This document shows positions 22,910-35,900 of a stretch of 64,000 nucleotides of DNA, piece by piece. Below the pieces are notes generated by a model. That model saw nothing but the letters and a program-made list of their open reading frames with translations. It made no database searches and was not told the DNA's origin. The position numbers and the translations under genes were made by a program. Where the stretch lies: the NCBI RefSeq assembly GCF_037975245.1, contig NC_092561.1:3455001-3519000 (forward strand), in the 5' to 3' direction. The stretch is from Apostichopus japonicus. Its lineage: Eukaryota; Echinodermata; Holothuroidea; Aspidochirotida; Stichopodidae. Each line of letters opens with the position of its first letter. Within the stretch, counting starts at the first letter, position 1.

Positions 22910-24133
22910 TCAAAGCTTGAGTTGCTCTAAGGAAACATACTCTTGTTTCTTGTCTATAGAAGTATTATTATCGTTCACATTGTTACCCTTTGTATAATAC
23001 CGTGCTATTATTGGTGCGAGATACTTCGGGTCAGCTAATCGTCGATGTCTCCGGGATGTTACGTAGCTAACGATCAAACCCAGTACGACACAGGTACATC
23101 CTGTAATTAACGATATGTACATGTAACTGATGTGGAAAAAGGAGTCATTTTCGGGCTTGTAAGGAGCATACATGTCTGAAGATGATGTTGTTAGTTCGGT
23201 AATTTTTGTCATCTCACTTCCTGCGAAATTGTCTATGTAGTCACTCACATTAACATTAGTAATGAAGGACGATACATTACATCCTGACGTAGACATTGGC
23301 GGGAGGTGTTCATCTGGTGGGGAGATTCTAGATCCTACATATTTGATCAAGCCAATTAAAGACCCGCCAATCAATCCTACCAGCACACCAGATGAATTTG
23401 CTCTGGGGAAAAACAAGCCTAAAATAAATACACCCAAAATAGGACCTCCCAGTATTCCCCCTATTGCGATTGAGGTTTGTAAAACATCTCCCAGCACGGA
23501 CGCAAGAAATGCTAAAACAATTGTTAAGATACCGTAAATGGCGGAGATGATTTTGACCAGCATAGAATACTTCATATCGGACATGTCTGGCCATATTGTC
23601 TTGATAATGTCCTGACCAGTCGCGGCAGCCAACCCATTCAATACTGAGGACATTGATGAGAGAGAAGCACAGAATGCTCCCCCTATCAGGATCCCAGGTA
23701 CCCCTGGGTAAGAATGGAAGACATCCATCATAAAGTAAGGTACGATTTGATCGGGACGACTTATCTCTCCTGAAGTTAGTGGATCGCAATCGTAGTAATA
23801 GGCGTACACGGTCATTCCAGTAATCACTGCTAACAATTCGATCACTCCCATTCCAATCATACCGAACCAGGCGGCTCGCTTAGCATCTCGTTCAGTTGCA
23901 CAGGAATTGTATCTCTGTATGACACTTTGCTTTGTTCCACCAATCATGGTCCACAAAATGGAACCACCGATCATTATGTTCCAGAATGAAATTCGAACAG
24001 TCGGATCTATGTTGAAATCTACAAGCTTTCCGCGTCCTCCTTCCTCCGCTCTTCGCCAACCTTCGCTGGGTCCACCTATCGATACTGTACCAACCACAAT
24101 CATAACGGTGGCTCCCAGAATCATGGAGACAGC
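22910..24133 (-). CDS. SLC5 transporter exon 2
   Basis: The acceptor reads TTTTCATATTACAG on the minus strand, just above 24133. The exon encodes 407 residues from AVSMILGATV to EQLKL and the stop. It carries most of the membrane helices, the loop with potential glycosylation sites and a hydrophilic cytoplasmic tail. Confidence 0.92.
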   Translation of the reverse strand, partial: AVSMILGATVMIVVGTVSIGGPSEGWRRAEEGGRGKLVDFNIDPTVRISFWNIMIGGSILWTMIGGTKQSVIQRYNSCATERDAKRAAWFGMIGMGVIELLAVITGMTVYAYYYDCDPLTSGEISRPDQIVPYFMMDVFHSYPGVPGILIGGAFCASLSSMSSVLNGLAAATGQDIIKTIWPDMSDMKYSMLVKIISAIYGILTIVLAFLASVLGDVLQTSIAIGGILGGPILGVFILGLFFPRANSSGVLVGLIGGSLIGLIKYVGSRISPPDEHLPPMSTSGCNVSSFITNVNVSDYIDNFAGSEMTKITELTTSSSDMYAPYKPENDSFFHISYMYISLITGCTCVVLGLIVSYVTSRRHRRLADPKYLAPIIARYYTKGNNVNDNNTSIDKKQEYVSLEQLKL

Positions 24134-25194
24134 CTGTAATATGAAAAGAAACATTTTAATAATTGCGAGTGCAATTTGCATATTAATTCTGGTACAGTGA
24201 AATTCCTGGAACGAATGATGTTTCAAAGTTACATGTTAAGTCATTTCTTTTATGCTATAAATATTCCCTATTGTTTCCGATAATTTTTTCAATCGTCAAC
24301 ATCTTCCTGATAGTGATGCAATAGTCAATTTATGAAGATAAATATTATAGCTTGATCTAAATTCTAGTCATGGACTTTATTAAAATTCATTGAGACTAGC
24401 AGAATATGTTGAAATTGGCCAAGCCGATTGCATATCATTAGTTTCCTCATGGTTTTGTAATATAAAAGTTGACAAAATAGGTTAAAGATCGTTGTACAAG
24501 GAATAAGAGAATTGAAATTTCCATTTCGGATTCTGACAATTCTTCTTCCTATATGGTTTCTTATGTTAACCTCCCAGAAAGGAATCTCCTACAAAAGAAA
24601 ATATCTAATATATGTGCAGTGTATCATTACCTGGAATACATCCGTCCATATGACGGCTTTCATGCCTCCAATTGTTGTATAGAAGGTACAAATTATCCCA
24701 ATGGATAGTATGGAGAATGATAAATTTATCCCCGTCACGGTGCTCAGAGCCAAGGCCGGTGTGTAGACTACGATTCCCATGTATATAAAATCATTGATTC
24801 CAGTAATTGCTACCACTACAAATCTCACGGTATTGTTAAATCTCAACTCGAGATACTCAAACATCGTGGTCAGCTTCAGGCGATAAAAGACCGGTACAAA
24901 ACAATACATTATGATTAACGGTACGTGAGCACGCACCACGAACATCAGTCCATACTGAGGGCCATGAAGGTAAACCTCTGCTGGTGTCCCGAGGTAGGTT
25001 ATAGCAGACATGATAGTTGCTGCTAGAGATATTGCTACTGGTATAACGGACATCCCTCGATTACCAAGGAAGTAATCATTGGAAGATTGATGGCGTCCGG
25101 ATCGAACCCCAAAGAAGACACCTATGCCAGCCGAAACGGCCAACATCGCCACGATGATAATGTAATCGAAGATGGATAATACGAGAGTTTCCAT
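22910..25194 (-). CDS. SLC5-family sodium-coupled solute transporter (SMCT/SMVT-like), two exons
   Basis: The model joins 24631-25194 and 22910-24133 in phase 0 and gives 595 aa, the usual size for SLC5A5/6/8/12 proteins. The family moves substrates such as monocarboxylates, biotin/pantothenate or iodide with sodium across the plasma membrane, through about 13 membrane helices. Family hallmarks include LGTPAEVYLHGPQYG, the GGMKAVIWTDVFQ signature, QSVIQRY, and the Ser-rich helix LSSMSSVLNGLAA that contributes to the second sodium site. NxS/T sites in the loop around NVSSF and NVSDY suggest N-glycosylation. The substrate cannot be told from the sequence. SMCT (SLC5A8/12) looks closest. Confidence 0.93.
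24134..24630 (-). other. SLC5 intron (497 bp)
   Basis: It runs from GTAATG to ATTACAG on the minus strand. Nothing else is recognised in it. Confidence 0.9.
24631..25194 (-). CDS. SLC5 transporter exon 1
   Basis: It starts METLVLSIFDYIIIVAMLAV and ends TDVFQ at the donor CAG/GTAATG. It encodes 188 residues. The start fits the family, whose members begin a short way before the first membrane helix. Confidence 0.92.
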
Positions 25195-25920
25195 ATTTAT
25201 TTTGATTCGTGTGGTTGTCCTGTAGTAGACACTTTGGCAATAACTCTGTACAAAGGAAATTCGTATAATGACTCAGCAATTAAAATACTCATGTTCAGAC
25301 CTATAGACAACCTAAAAAAAGAAAACTTTTAAAATAGAAAAGTTGATTCAGTTTTCCCTAACATTGAAAGACAAGAACAATATAAAGTACCTTGTGTCCT
25401 ATATATAAAATTATCCTATATATTCTTAAGAAATGATTGGAAATAATACATAATTACTAGAGAGGGGGAGGGTGGGAGCACATTAAAGATCATTATTTAA
25501 GGGAGGACTTATTTGGGCAACCCTGCCAACCCAAGTATAGCATATATACACGCAACATTACTTGGATCTTAGTTTCTTTGAGACAAATAGACTTGTTAGG
25601 ACAAATGATAAGCTTGTTTTATCGAATAGCATAGTAAAAAGCTCAGAGTGCGTTTAGGACTCTAACATCAGTTTTCCTATGTTCTAGACTAAATGGAAAG
25701 TTTGCATGTCATCCTTGTGTTAGATTCTGGCTACGTGTCAGTTTCATGTTTACGATCTAAAGGCAGCATTTATAAGACTTCAAGTGATTGTAAAAACAAC
25801 GATTTGTCAACAACTGTAAAACTATAAAGACCTGATATTTTGGAGTACAATGACTTTGCGATTCGTTCATATTTGTTTATCATAGAATTATTGATAACTC
25901 GAGAATGTCTTTAATTGCTG
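25195..25920. other. Upstream region of the SLC5 gene, nothing recognised
   Basis: The promoter of the minus-strand transporter should lie here or beyond. No clear TATA or other element stands out. Confidence 0.35.
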
Positions 25921-25937
25921 TTCCTGTTTTTACAGCC

Positions 25938-26060
25938 CTGGTATATGGGCCTCAAACTGTCTGATGCCCTTCGAGAGGCCGAGGACAGGAAGAAGTGGAA
26001 AGAAATAGTTGGGAGGGCATCTGTGGCGCCCCTACGGTCTACCAGACTCCGGGATAGGTG
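25938..26060 (+). pseudogene. Possible LINE C-terminal remnant
   Basis: The frame encodes MGLKLSDALREAEDRKKWKE followed by IVGRASVAPLRSTRLRDR and a stop. A DR-x-x-W motif followed by V..AS.APLR..RLRDR resembles the extreme C-terminus of some non-LTR retrotransposon polyproteins. No other part of such an element is visible here. Treat it as tentative. Confidence 0.35.
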
Positions 26061-27970
26061 AGGTGAGGATATGGGACCCGAATTTTAAATCAGCGGACAA
26101 AATATATCGTAGGATACTCTTTCTTACTTTGGATTATGCCGATGTACATAACTCCCTTAAAAAAGGATTAGTAAATTTACGTGCCATTATCTTGTGCGAT
26201 ATTTTGTGCAGTGTCGCTGGTCGAACTTAGTTCGTTTTATACACTCTCGTTGAGTTGTCCAAGATGACCACTTTTTTTGTGTGAAACATGAGTATGTAAA
26301 ACCTATCGATTACTGATTACTGGTTTATGAAGTGCACAGTCCTTTAGACATTTATGTGATATGAGAAAAAAATGACATTTATATGCGAACAAACCTTGTT
26401 TGCATAAAGCAAGCTATAATATTCGACAATGAAAAGGTTAAAAATTGGACAAAAGACCCTTATTTCGTTTGAAGATGACTTGATTATCTGAAATTCAAAA
26501 CTAAGATATAACACATGTGGGAACGATAGGTGTTCGAATTTAGTAGTTGCTTCCCCCTGACTAAATGAAATATCTAAGGAGAGGTAAATTTTGTTAATTC
26601 GGTAGTATAATTTGGTAAGATAGTTACTATCCCTTCCCATTATCCTTAACATTACGATATTGCTCTGCTCTTGTTGACTTCTCAATAAGTAATGTGAATA
26701 AGAAACAACAGTTTATTAATATAAGCTAAAGTTTGTTATAGCACCGTACGTAACACGTGTTGGACCGGTCACCAGATGCTACAGTGAAACATTACTAACA
26801 TTACTCAACGGCTGTTTCAACTAACGGCTATAGTTAGGAGTCTAAACAACTATCGATATGTTTGACTAGTAAGTATACATTGTAATGAGGGTTTATATTG
26901 CAGATTTTGGGCGTTTTACAGTAAAGTGTTATCCACTTTCTGTTGAAATGTGGAAGAAGTTATAGGCGATAGTCTGGTTAGTCCAGGCAATTATTATGCA
27001 TAGATTGTGTGTCTAGTATTTCTGTTTGTAAATCCTCAGTGGCTACTGGTCATAAATTTAACACATTCAGGGATACTTACCTTTACCAGTTTTAACTGAG
27101 AAAACTTTGATAATCTGGGTGTATATAAACTGAATAACATTAATTCTTAGTTCCAAAAGTATATTAACTTACCACTAATGAAGTGATGTATCCGTTCTCA
27201 GGATGTCTGTTGAGTTGTTAATATCAAACCTATAGAGGGATGATCTCAAAGCTGTAGAGAATTGCAACGTTTACGATGCTTACAATGTTATTCGGCATGA
27301 AAGAATAAAGCAGTTCGGGGATCCCAAACTGTATTTGAACTTCATCAATTCTTACTAACCACTACAAGTACTTGATTTTTTCAACTTAGATATTTGAGCG
27401 CTACCGTTTATTGGGGTCCACTTAATATAACTAATATAACCAATCTCTATAGATAATCATATCAAGTTGTAAAATCATGTTTTTGCAATATAGTTGTTTG
27501 CACAACTTTGCACTATGTGCTGAGGATAGTGGAACAACAATTACCTGCTCCCATGGGAGGAAATACAAGCCCTCCGCAATTAGACAGTATTTCAAATACC
27601 TGCTAGGACCGTCATGTGGATAGAAGAGGATGGGATAGAGGATGGAAGGCTGGCAGATGTACCCTGAAATGAAAATAACATGGTTTCCGCTGAATGCGTT
27701 AAATAAAGTTTTCATAACTTGTATTTAGCTGCCGATAATTCTAAGTCACATAAGCAAAACTATAGTGCTGATTTTAGTTCCGACGTCAAACGAACCTAAA
27801 TCCGTCTACCATATGCACCTGGGTATACATGTATGGGCGTGTCTTACAATGCCCTTTTGTGTTACTGTTATCAGATCGTCATGAGTAATACACATTCTTA
27901 TATAATCCCGACTCAGCCGATAAAACATTGTAGAACCACGGAAACGGTGATCGCTATGTCTTGATTTGTA
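26061..27970. other. Intergenic, nothing recognised
   Basis: There are short domain-free frames only. No repeat shared with the rest of the window was noticed. Confidence 0.4.
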
Positions 27971-27971
27971 T

Positions 27972-28191
27972 TGTATGTATGTATGTTTGTATGTATGTAT
28001 ATTAGATCCTCCTGCAAGCAGGAACTCGCGAAGAAGCCTCATTGGCTTATCAAGGCCGCGAGCTGACCGAAGTCAGTCTCTTACATTCATATTTAACGTC
28101 CATGATTATGAATTGTTAATTGTCAACAACTCTGTAACTGGACGGCATACATTAATATGGGAGTCACCCGAACCGGGGACCTTATGATTGA
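27972..28191 (-). mobile_element. tRNA-SINE, head-truncated copy
   Basis: In minus orientation it keeps the B box (CCGGTTCG), the conserved body (ACTGACTTCGGTCAGCT, AACTCGCGAAGAAGC reversed) and an (ATAC)n tail. The A-box part is missing, as the copy stops just before the middle of the tRNA-derived head. Confidence 0.85.
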
Positions 28192-28325
28192 AAACTACTA
28201 TGAATTTAGATGAAAATGAAAATATTATGAATGAAAATACTATGAAAATACTACTATGAAAATACTATGAATTAAGTAAAAAGAGAACAAATGAGTGTTA
28301 CACTAATATTTATATAGTTGTTACA

Positions 28326-28816
28326 GTTTCCAAGATATTTCCATGATATGTACATGTAACTAAATTGAAAGAATGAAGAATTTTCAGGTTTGTATTAAGG
28401 AATATCACTACCCGACGAGGATGTGGTTAGTTCGATATAGCGCGTAATTTCACTTCCCGTCAAATCTTCTATGTATATAGTCACTGTCATTGCCGCTAAC
28501 TGCATTAGAAATGAAAAATAACACAAAGCATCCTGACGTTGATATGGTGGCAGATGCTGACTTGTAGAGGGATGAATTTAGATCCTTCATGCTTTCTAAC
28601 ACCAATTATTAACCCGTCAATCAATCCTACAACTATATTCAACATGAATTTGCTCTGGGGAAAAACAAGCCCAAATTGAATACACCCAAAAATGGTCCCA
28701 ACAGTCTTCCTATCGAGAGAGCAGTTTGTAAGACATCTCCCAAAACGGACGCAAGAAGCGCTAAAACAATTGTTACGATAGCGTAAATGGCGGAGATGAT
28801 TTTGACCATCATGAAA
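28326..28816 (-). pseudogene. Partial SLC5 transporter duplicate, broken
   Basis: On the minus strand it encodes MMVKIISAIYAIVTIVLALL and onward to FFPRANSC then a stop. This closely follows the intact gene's MLVKIISAIYGILTIVLAFL block. Beyond the stop, DNA similarity to the intact gene continues through the region matching about 23105-23565, with small insertions and deletions. It lacks the rest of exon 2 and all of exon 1. It is a non-processed partial duplicate on the same strand. Confidence 0.85.
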
Positions 28817-31275
28817 AGAGGCTTTGATAGGTTAGTTTAAACTATAACTATGACAGGCAAGTCTTTACATTGTAGATCGATGCATGTTGTCTAGACACGA
28901 ACTTTCTGGTCAAATCTGCAGCCATATTGTTTTTTTCAACAGCCAAGGCTGCCTTAGACCATCATCCAGGTACTTATTAACGAAGTAAAGTGTTTCTTTC
29001 ACTAATGTTAAGGCTTATTCATAAGAAACCAGTTGCAGAAACACAAAAACGAATGTACTTGAAAGTAATACTGCTATATATAGAACAAGTTACGAGAGTG
29101 TCTGTCCTAATTTACATTGAACAAGATTTGGTGTTGCCGGGGACCTAACTGCAGTGCCACTATAATAAGATATGAAACCTCTCGATCACATTTCCTTTGG
29201 TTTATTTCTTTGCTCTTATTATATTTGCAATGTTTTTTAGGTAAACATCCAGGGGCGTAGGTAGACTTTCATGTTTTTAGGGGGCGGGCCTATAGCATAT
29301 TCGTTTGGGGACTTCAGGTTGGAATAACCCAACGGCGTCGAAGACCTCCGAATGCTTCCTGAGGACATGGGGACCAGGGGCCAGCCGTATGACCCGCGGT
29401 GGGGTCGACGGGCCACGCTCCAGTGGGAAACCCCCGGAAGATCTGGGTTACAAACTTGTGTGTATTAGAAAGAAGCATTTAACTATCTTTCAGATGGCGT
29501 TTGATGTGCACTTAATAGACCACAAAATTATGGTTGCATTTGTTTCTCTTTTAAGTAATGAAATCTGTATGAGCTTGAACTGCTTTTCATTTCCCTATTG
29601 TAGACATATGGACATTTATTTATGTCTGTGTAAGGACCAGGACGACTAAAGCATGTTAAAAATAATTGTCAGTTGGTGATCACTAGGCTGTGAAATAGGT
29701 AGATTAAATACGACCGTATTTTATTATGCTAAATTTCACCGCTTCTAGCTCAAAATCTGAAAGTTATAAGGCAAGTACCATAATATAGTCCAAACTTTTA
29801 GTTATCATATGGTGGGTAGGAATTGAAAACTTCTACTTATTGGCGACCTCGGAAATTTGTTAGTCAGTGGAGCAACCAATTCGTTGCAGGACACCATGCC
29901 TTCGTATATACAAGGTAAAATTAGCTGTCCATAACACTCAATCTATTTACAAAGGACCCCCTCTTCCCTGTGTCATGCTAGTTTGCATCATGGTTTCTTG
30001 AGCCGTTTGAGAGATTTCAGACACACCGTTCAAGGTATTAGTAACGAAACGTGCTTTAATGTAAAGCATCACAAAAGGGATATGTGGATTGCCGCTTTTC
30101 AAACACATTACACAATGTATTACTTTTCGCTTGAAGACAGTTACCTATTAATATTCTAGCTTATCGAATGACTTTTATTCTGGTCAGGAGATGCATTACC
30201 CCAGGGAATTTCCCAACCTATATGAAACTGACCAAAGACCTGCACATGTCAATACTAACCAATTTGTTACGGGACGGTATCGGTGTGATAATTAATACTT
30301 CCACTCTACAGTTTATACGCCCAGTTGGTTCGAGAAGAACAAACAACATCAAGACATCGATTTATACTGGTCAACTTAAACTGTAAGTTGAGATCGTATG
30401 GTATTTAGCGACACGTAGGTTAAAGTAAGACATGAATTATTACTGTAATACTTCTAATACTATGTGAGAAACAGGTCTAACTTAGACTAGGCCTAGGCAT
30501 ACAGTAGTTCTATGCTGTAGCCATAGTTATTCCATGGGTCTAGGCCTGGGCCTTCCTCAATAAGTCATGCTAGTGTTGTTGCGAGGAAGGCTAGGCTATA
30601 ATAAGTTATACGTAGGCCTCTGTGCCCAACTAGGCAAGGTGATATTAGCAAATGACACTGATGCAAGTTTAGGACCAGTGTTAGGAAGTCCTGTAACATA
30701 TAATTGTTGAATAGAAATCACCACTGAGGTCTGAGTCTAGATGTAGGCTACAGTACAGGTTTTAAATAATTTTCTAGGACTCTCTTTAATTGGGCCTAAA
30801 GTATTCATGAAATTTGGATACCATTTATAACCCTGCATATAATTAAGGCCAGAAATTTGTTCTAAATATTAACTACAAGAAAATAATTTTTAAGTTGCAA
30901 AGAACAACATGTACAGTACTGTACTGAGTTTTCAGGCATGCATTGAAAAGTTTCCATACATGATTGCAGAATTAGTTTTCATTGCTGTTGTGAACATTTT
31001 CAATCCATGACATGTGGATCTCTACTCTAGACAATGTTAATGCAGGTTGCCATATCCTGGCCAGGGCACAGGAGATTGTGCCTCCCCTGTTCCCATCCTG
31101 ATCTGTGTCACCACATTTGATGTGTACAAAGATTTCACAAAATATGAATATTATGACCCTCCTTAAATTGTTAGTGCCCCTTTCTTAATTGGTGATGCCC
31201 TCTAACACAGAAATCCTGGTTTTGGGCTGGACAACTACTGTACTGTATGTACTGAGGAAGCTACAGTACAGTATA
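28817..31275. other. Intergenic, mostly nothing recognised
   Basis: A GC-rich patch at about 29250-29460 contains GGGGCGTAGG and GGGGGCGGGCC and could be a repeat, but I see no ends. The motif TAGGCCT/AGGCCTA recurs around 30490-30620. No gene is supported. Confidence 0.4.
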
Positions 31276-31367
31276 CAAATAATGAATGGTTGTGAGTGCA
31301 ATAGTGCAAATATTTCAACGAATGAAATATTTGCACTATTGCACGAATGGCATCCATTCATTATTTG
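31276..31367. repeat. Strong 92-nt hairpin
   Basis: Inner arms 31297-31317 and 31323-31343 are perfect 21-bp inverted copies around a five-base loop. Outer arms 31276-31289 and 31354-31367 are a perfect 14-bp pair. Unpaired stretches of 7 and 10 bases separate them. It could be a small foldback element or a pre-miRNA-like hairpin; the tight loop argues against the latter. Confidence 0.75.
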
Positions 31368-31369
31368 TT

Positions 31370-32214
31370 TTATACAACATATTATATTAAGATGGGTAAA
31401 ATGCTCTCATGCAACAGATTGTTTTGAACAGACAGGTTTCTCTGCTCTCTTACTGTACCATTGAAAAAAGTGCTACCAAAAAAGTATAACCCATGGTTCT
31501 ACTTCATAGAGTGGAATAGAGCGAATTTTGCATGCAATCAACGAGCAATTGACCAATCAAATGACCAGAATACAATTAAGGTGTTGCATAATACGGTAAG
31601 ATATATTGCTACAGATTCTGTGGGGACAAATAGAGAAGCACTGCAGTAAAGTTAACTTGAAGTGGGAATATTATCATCCTAAGTCTAAATAATGATTTGA
31701 ATGTGCAATTTGCATGAAAAGAGGTTATCATGATATATATATAAACCTTTTCAATTTCTATCTATAGATGCAATTGAGTGGATAATTCTTACAGTCTTTG
31801 TGGCTGCTAGCAATCTAGCAGAATATTAAAGAAGTTATATTAACAGCATATTTTGATTGGTTCAACTTTCATCCAAGTAGAGGCTGGATATTTAACTTTC
31901 ATGACCAAACAGATAATCATGTACAGAGTTGGTGAATAACCAGTCATACAGTATGTAAACTTGACTTTGGATGGTAACCTCACATAAGAGTCAAGCAGAT
32001 TAAAACATTACTCTAAAGTGAGTCTGTACTCATTGGATGATACGTAGGTTCAAGAAATTCACACATGTGTATGTCTGTTAATTACAGTAGTTTATCTGTA
32101 CGGTGTCAAAACATGCACAGTCTTCATCTATAATGCTCCATAATGTAATGTATTAACCTGTACTTTATGTAAACTGGTTATTATGCTCATTGCTTGAATT
32201 TGTAGAAATTTGAA
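31370..32214. other. Intergenic, nothing recognised
   Basis: I see no gene or repeat that I can support here. Confidence 0.4.
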
Positions 32215-32447
32215 AGTATGTATTAAGATCCTCCTGTAAGCAGTAACTCGCGAACAAGCCTCTTTGGCATATCAAAGCTGCAAGCTGACCGAAGTCAGTC
32301 TCTTACATTCATATTTAACGTCCATGATTATGAATTGTCAACAAACTCTGTAACTGTCCGACATATATATTAATCTGGGAGTGACTCGAACCAGGGACCT
32401 TATGATTGAAATTAGGCATCGGCGTTAACCACTGAGCTAACACTCCT
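32215..32447 (-). mobile_element. tRNA-SINE, full-length copy
   Basis: In minus orientation it starts GGAGTGTTAGCTCAGTGG (A box) and continues through a B box (GGTTCGAGTCA), the conserved body with ACTGACTTCGGTCAG and the GGAGGATCT 3' end, to a short ATAC tail. It lies about 430 bases upstream of the reductase start codon. Confidence 0.88.
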
Positions 32448-32879
32448 AAATTAATTTAAAAAGTGTTTAGAAAGTAATTTAGAAAGTAAAAACTCAGTAA
32501 GAAACTACAGCCAAGGAATCAAGTATCATTCAAAAACATTGGATGTAACCAAATATTAAAAAGGAATCAAGCTCGTGATGATGGACAATTTGTTAAATTT
32601 ATCTGCTGTAAATACACTAATTATCTTGATACAGTACCATTGCCCACATTACATGGAAGAGATACTCTAGCACAATTAAAAGAGTGTATTGATCTGGCAG
32701 CTGTCATCTACTTTGATCCCTTGAACTTTTTAAATTAATCTCAGGGTGTTCCCCTGTAGATCTGAGAATATGTTTCTCTGGCAATCTGAGTCTGTTGAAT
32801 TCCTTTTCTTTCCAGATTTATTTACTTGAGATCTTTCCCTGTTGGATACCACCAGGTCAGCAGATAGCCACTGTCGAGG

Positions 32880-32957
32880 ATGGCTGCAGATAAAAATACT
32901 TACTCATTCCTGTCTGATCACACGAGGATACCAAACATTGGCCTAGGAACATGGAAG
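32880..32957 (+). CDS. AKR exon 1
   Basis: ATG in the context CGAGGATGGC begins [20 protein letters not shown] and the exon ends GTWK before donor GTAATG. It encodes 26 codons, phase 0. Confidence 0.93.
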
Positions 32958-35900
32958 GTAATGTTTAATTTATGCTAATACATTAACATTGTCATCATCG
33001 TCATCATACCATGTCCAGTTTGGAGGGAATGATAACTTACGATCATATATCGTCTGGAGAACTTAAATTGTTACATCGGTTGTTAGATAGATCTGTACTG
33101 CATCTTTTGTCTGTCTTCTGATTTAAAGATGGAGTTTGCAACAAACTTATAGTATATATACTTTTTGACGTATCCCTGGCCCAATGTGTGCCATTCACTC
33201 AGGTATGGTGGCAGTAGTGGGATTCTACATTGCTGTGGACAGATTCACCTGAAGTGTCTTGATATATCATATTTAATCCAAGTTACTCTATACTTTACAC
33301 AGGCGTGGATTGTTCATAGAAGTTGATATAAATTTCCTTAAAACGTGAAGATTGCCTTGGACACTATGTTTATTGATTTGTGAGCTCCATCACATAGAAG
33401 AATTCTGTTATACAAGTACCAATTTATCTGCTCTCTATCATTATGCCCTTTCTTGTATTGACTAAAGGCTATCAGGGATTTAGTATTGTTATTAATACTG
33501 CAAGCATACTGTAATAACATGGTGGCATCAGTGGGATTTTATAGAATACAAGGTTCCAATTTGGATCACACTGGAACATATTTGGACTTATAATTGTTTA
33601 AGTAGGTGTATGCCTATAGTGCATTGTTTAAGGTCAGATCACATGGCATTGTATGTTGTAATTCCTACACAGTTTACTTTGCCCAATAAAAGCCTGCTAA
33701 GTGGATACATCATCCTCCCATCCAAGATTAGTTTGTTTTTCCAATGATAACAAACCTGCTTTAAATGTAACCCTGACTACTTCCGTCACTCTTCGTATAA
33801 TTAATATTTTTTGCTCCATTTTGTTTTTTATTGAATATTCATATCAGTCTGCTAAAGGTGATGTGAAGAATGCTGTGATTGCTGCGATAGACGCCGGTTA
33901 CCGGCATCTAGACTGTGCATTCATTTACCAAAATGAAGAAGAGATCGGAGAGGCTCTGAAAGAGAAGATTAAGGATGGAACAATAGAGAGAGATGACATT
34001 TACATTACGACCAAGGTCAGTTGATGGATTGGTGGACAGGCAGCCTTTTGTAACTTGGTATAAAACCTGCCAGAATATCAAAACATAATCCAAACAATTG
34101 CTTTACTTTACATTGACTAGGGAGATGGTGATGTTTACATTACCACCATGGTGGGTTGATGAATGGTAGTTTAAGACCTGAGTAATTTGTAACTTTGGTA
34201 AACTTACCAGTCAGGTGAAAACATCTGCGTTGTGAGTTGCTAAAATGCCATATAATCATTGGAAACTGAGTGTTTAACATCTATTGCTTATATAACATTA
34301 ACTATTAACTACATTACTGCAGTTTTTGCATGGCTGAAACAACTTTTCTAAATTTGTTCAAATTGCCAGCTGAAACTAGGAATTCAGTATATGAGTATGC
34401 TTTAGCATAGACATAGGCAGCATTAACATTATAACTACCAATGTAGAGCTATGTTTTAGTAAAATTGTCTAGAAATTATCAGTGGAATGTAAACTTTGAT
34501 CAATGTCAGTTCCATGAACTTGCCAGGTCGCGACTAAAACGCATTTTTGTTATTGACTTTGGTCATTTTTATATTGCTTTTGGTAAGATACTATTCCAGT
34601 GCAGTCACATGTTCATGTACAGTATAGTGAGCAACAACTTGTTATAATCAAAGAACACAGACCTCAGTGTATTTTGTATCAAATTTGTGCATCTGTAGTT
34701 GTTTCAGTCAAGGCTTGCTTAAATATTTCACTGTATATTGTATAACACAGTGAACGTGTGTAAGTATTAACGTAGTACACAGATCAACCAGTGTCCTATA
34801 AATATTACCAGTGCCTGAATTTATCAACATGTCCATCTTACTATCCCCTCTATTAATGAGCGATTCCTGTTTTCATTATGCAGCTAATCTAAGTTTATTG
34901 CATCAGACACTTTACAGATTGATGGGTAAAACCTAGGCTTATATTTGAGTTCCTCTTGAGATGTCAACTGTTATCAATTTTAATTTCCTTCAAGATGCTG
35001 CGCAGATGATGATAACCTGCGTTACTATTGTGGTATTCGAAAGTCTTATTTCTGAACTCTCACGCAGTCAGGATCATAATTAGGGTCAGATCCTGTCCTG
35101 CATCAACAGCTACTGTACATTACCAAAGCAATAGTGCCTAATGTGTGGTCATTAATTTACTAGTGCTGACCACTTCAGTACCAATGCATTAGTGCCTACA
35201 GTCTGGTCATTTATTTACTAGTGCTGACAGCATAGGCGTAGGAGGCGGGGGGCTGGGGGGGCTGCAGCCCCCCAACCATATTTTTTGGTGAAAATTCGGG
35301 CAATATGCTGAGAATTTTTCGGGCACCTACTGTACATGTACTGGAAAAAGAATAATTTGCAGTGTGTTTTTCTTTTTCTTTTTTGTGAAAATTCGGCAAT
35401 TTGCTGAGAATTTTTCGGGCATCTACTGAAAGAATAATAATTTGCAATGTGTTTTGTTCACATTTTTGGTGAAAATTTGGGCAATATGCTGAGAATTTTT
35501 CGAGCACCTTCTGAAAGAAGAATAATTTGCAATGTGTTTTTCAAGTTTTTTGGTGAAAATTTGGGCAATATGCTTAAAATTTTTCGGGCACCTACCAGTG
35601 GCGGAGCGTCCATACAGTCCCTGACGGACTCAAATGGACTGCTGGCGCCCTTTTCAGCTTTTTACCACTCTTTACTTATTTGCAATTATGGACTTCTTTA
35701 TTGCGCTCTCAAGTACAGTACCTATTGACATTTGTCACATTTTGTTGGTGCAATTTTCTGACAAATGGCGATGACACCTATTTATTCTTCGTTTATCTGC
35801 AAATTAGCAAGGCCAGGAAAGGGTCATTTCCGGCGATCTAGGGAGTATCTTTACTCAAAAAATTTCTGTACGCTCCGCGCCAACCTGTAGTGGCGCTCCG

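Noticed and set aside
23262-24200. Plus-strand frames across the transporter gene
   Set aside because: They are antisense to SLC5 exon 2, without domains.
22910-24226. Start of the second SLC5 exon at the upstream ATG (24226)
   Set aside because: The 31 residues before AVSM read through the acceptor TTACAG. Family alignment and phase place the exon edge at 24133.
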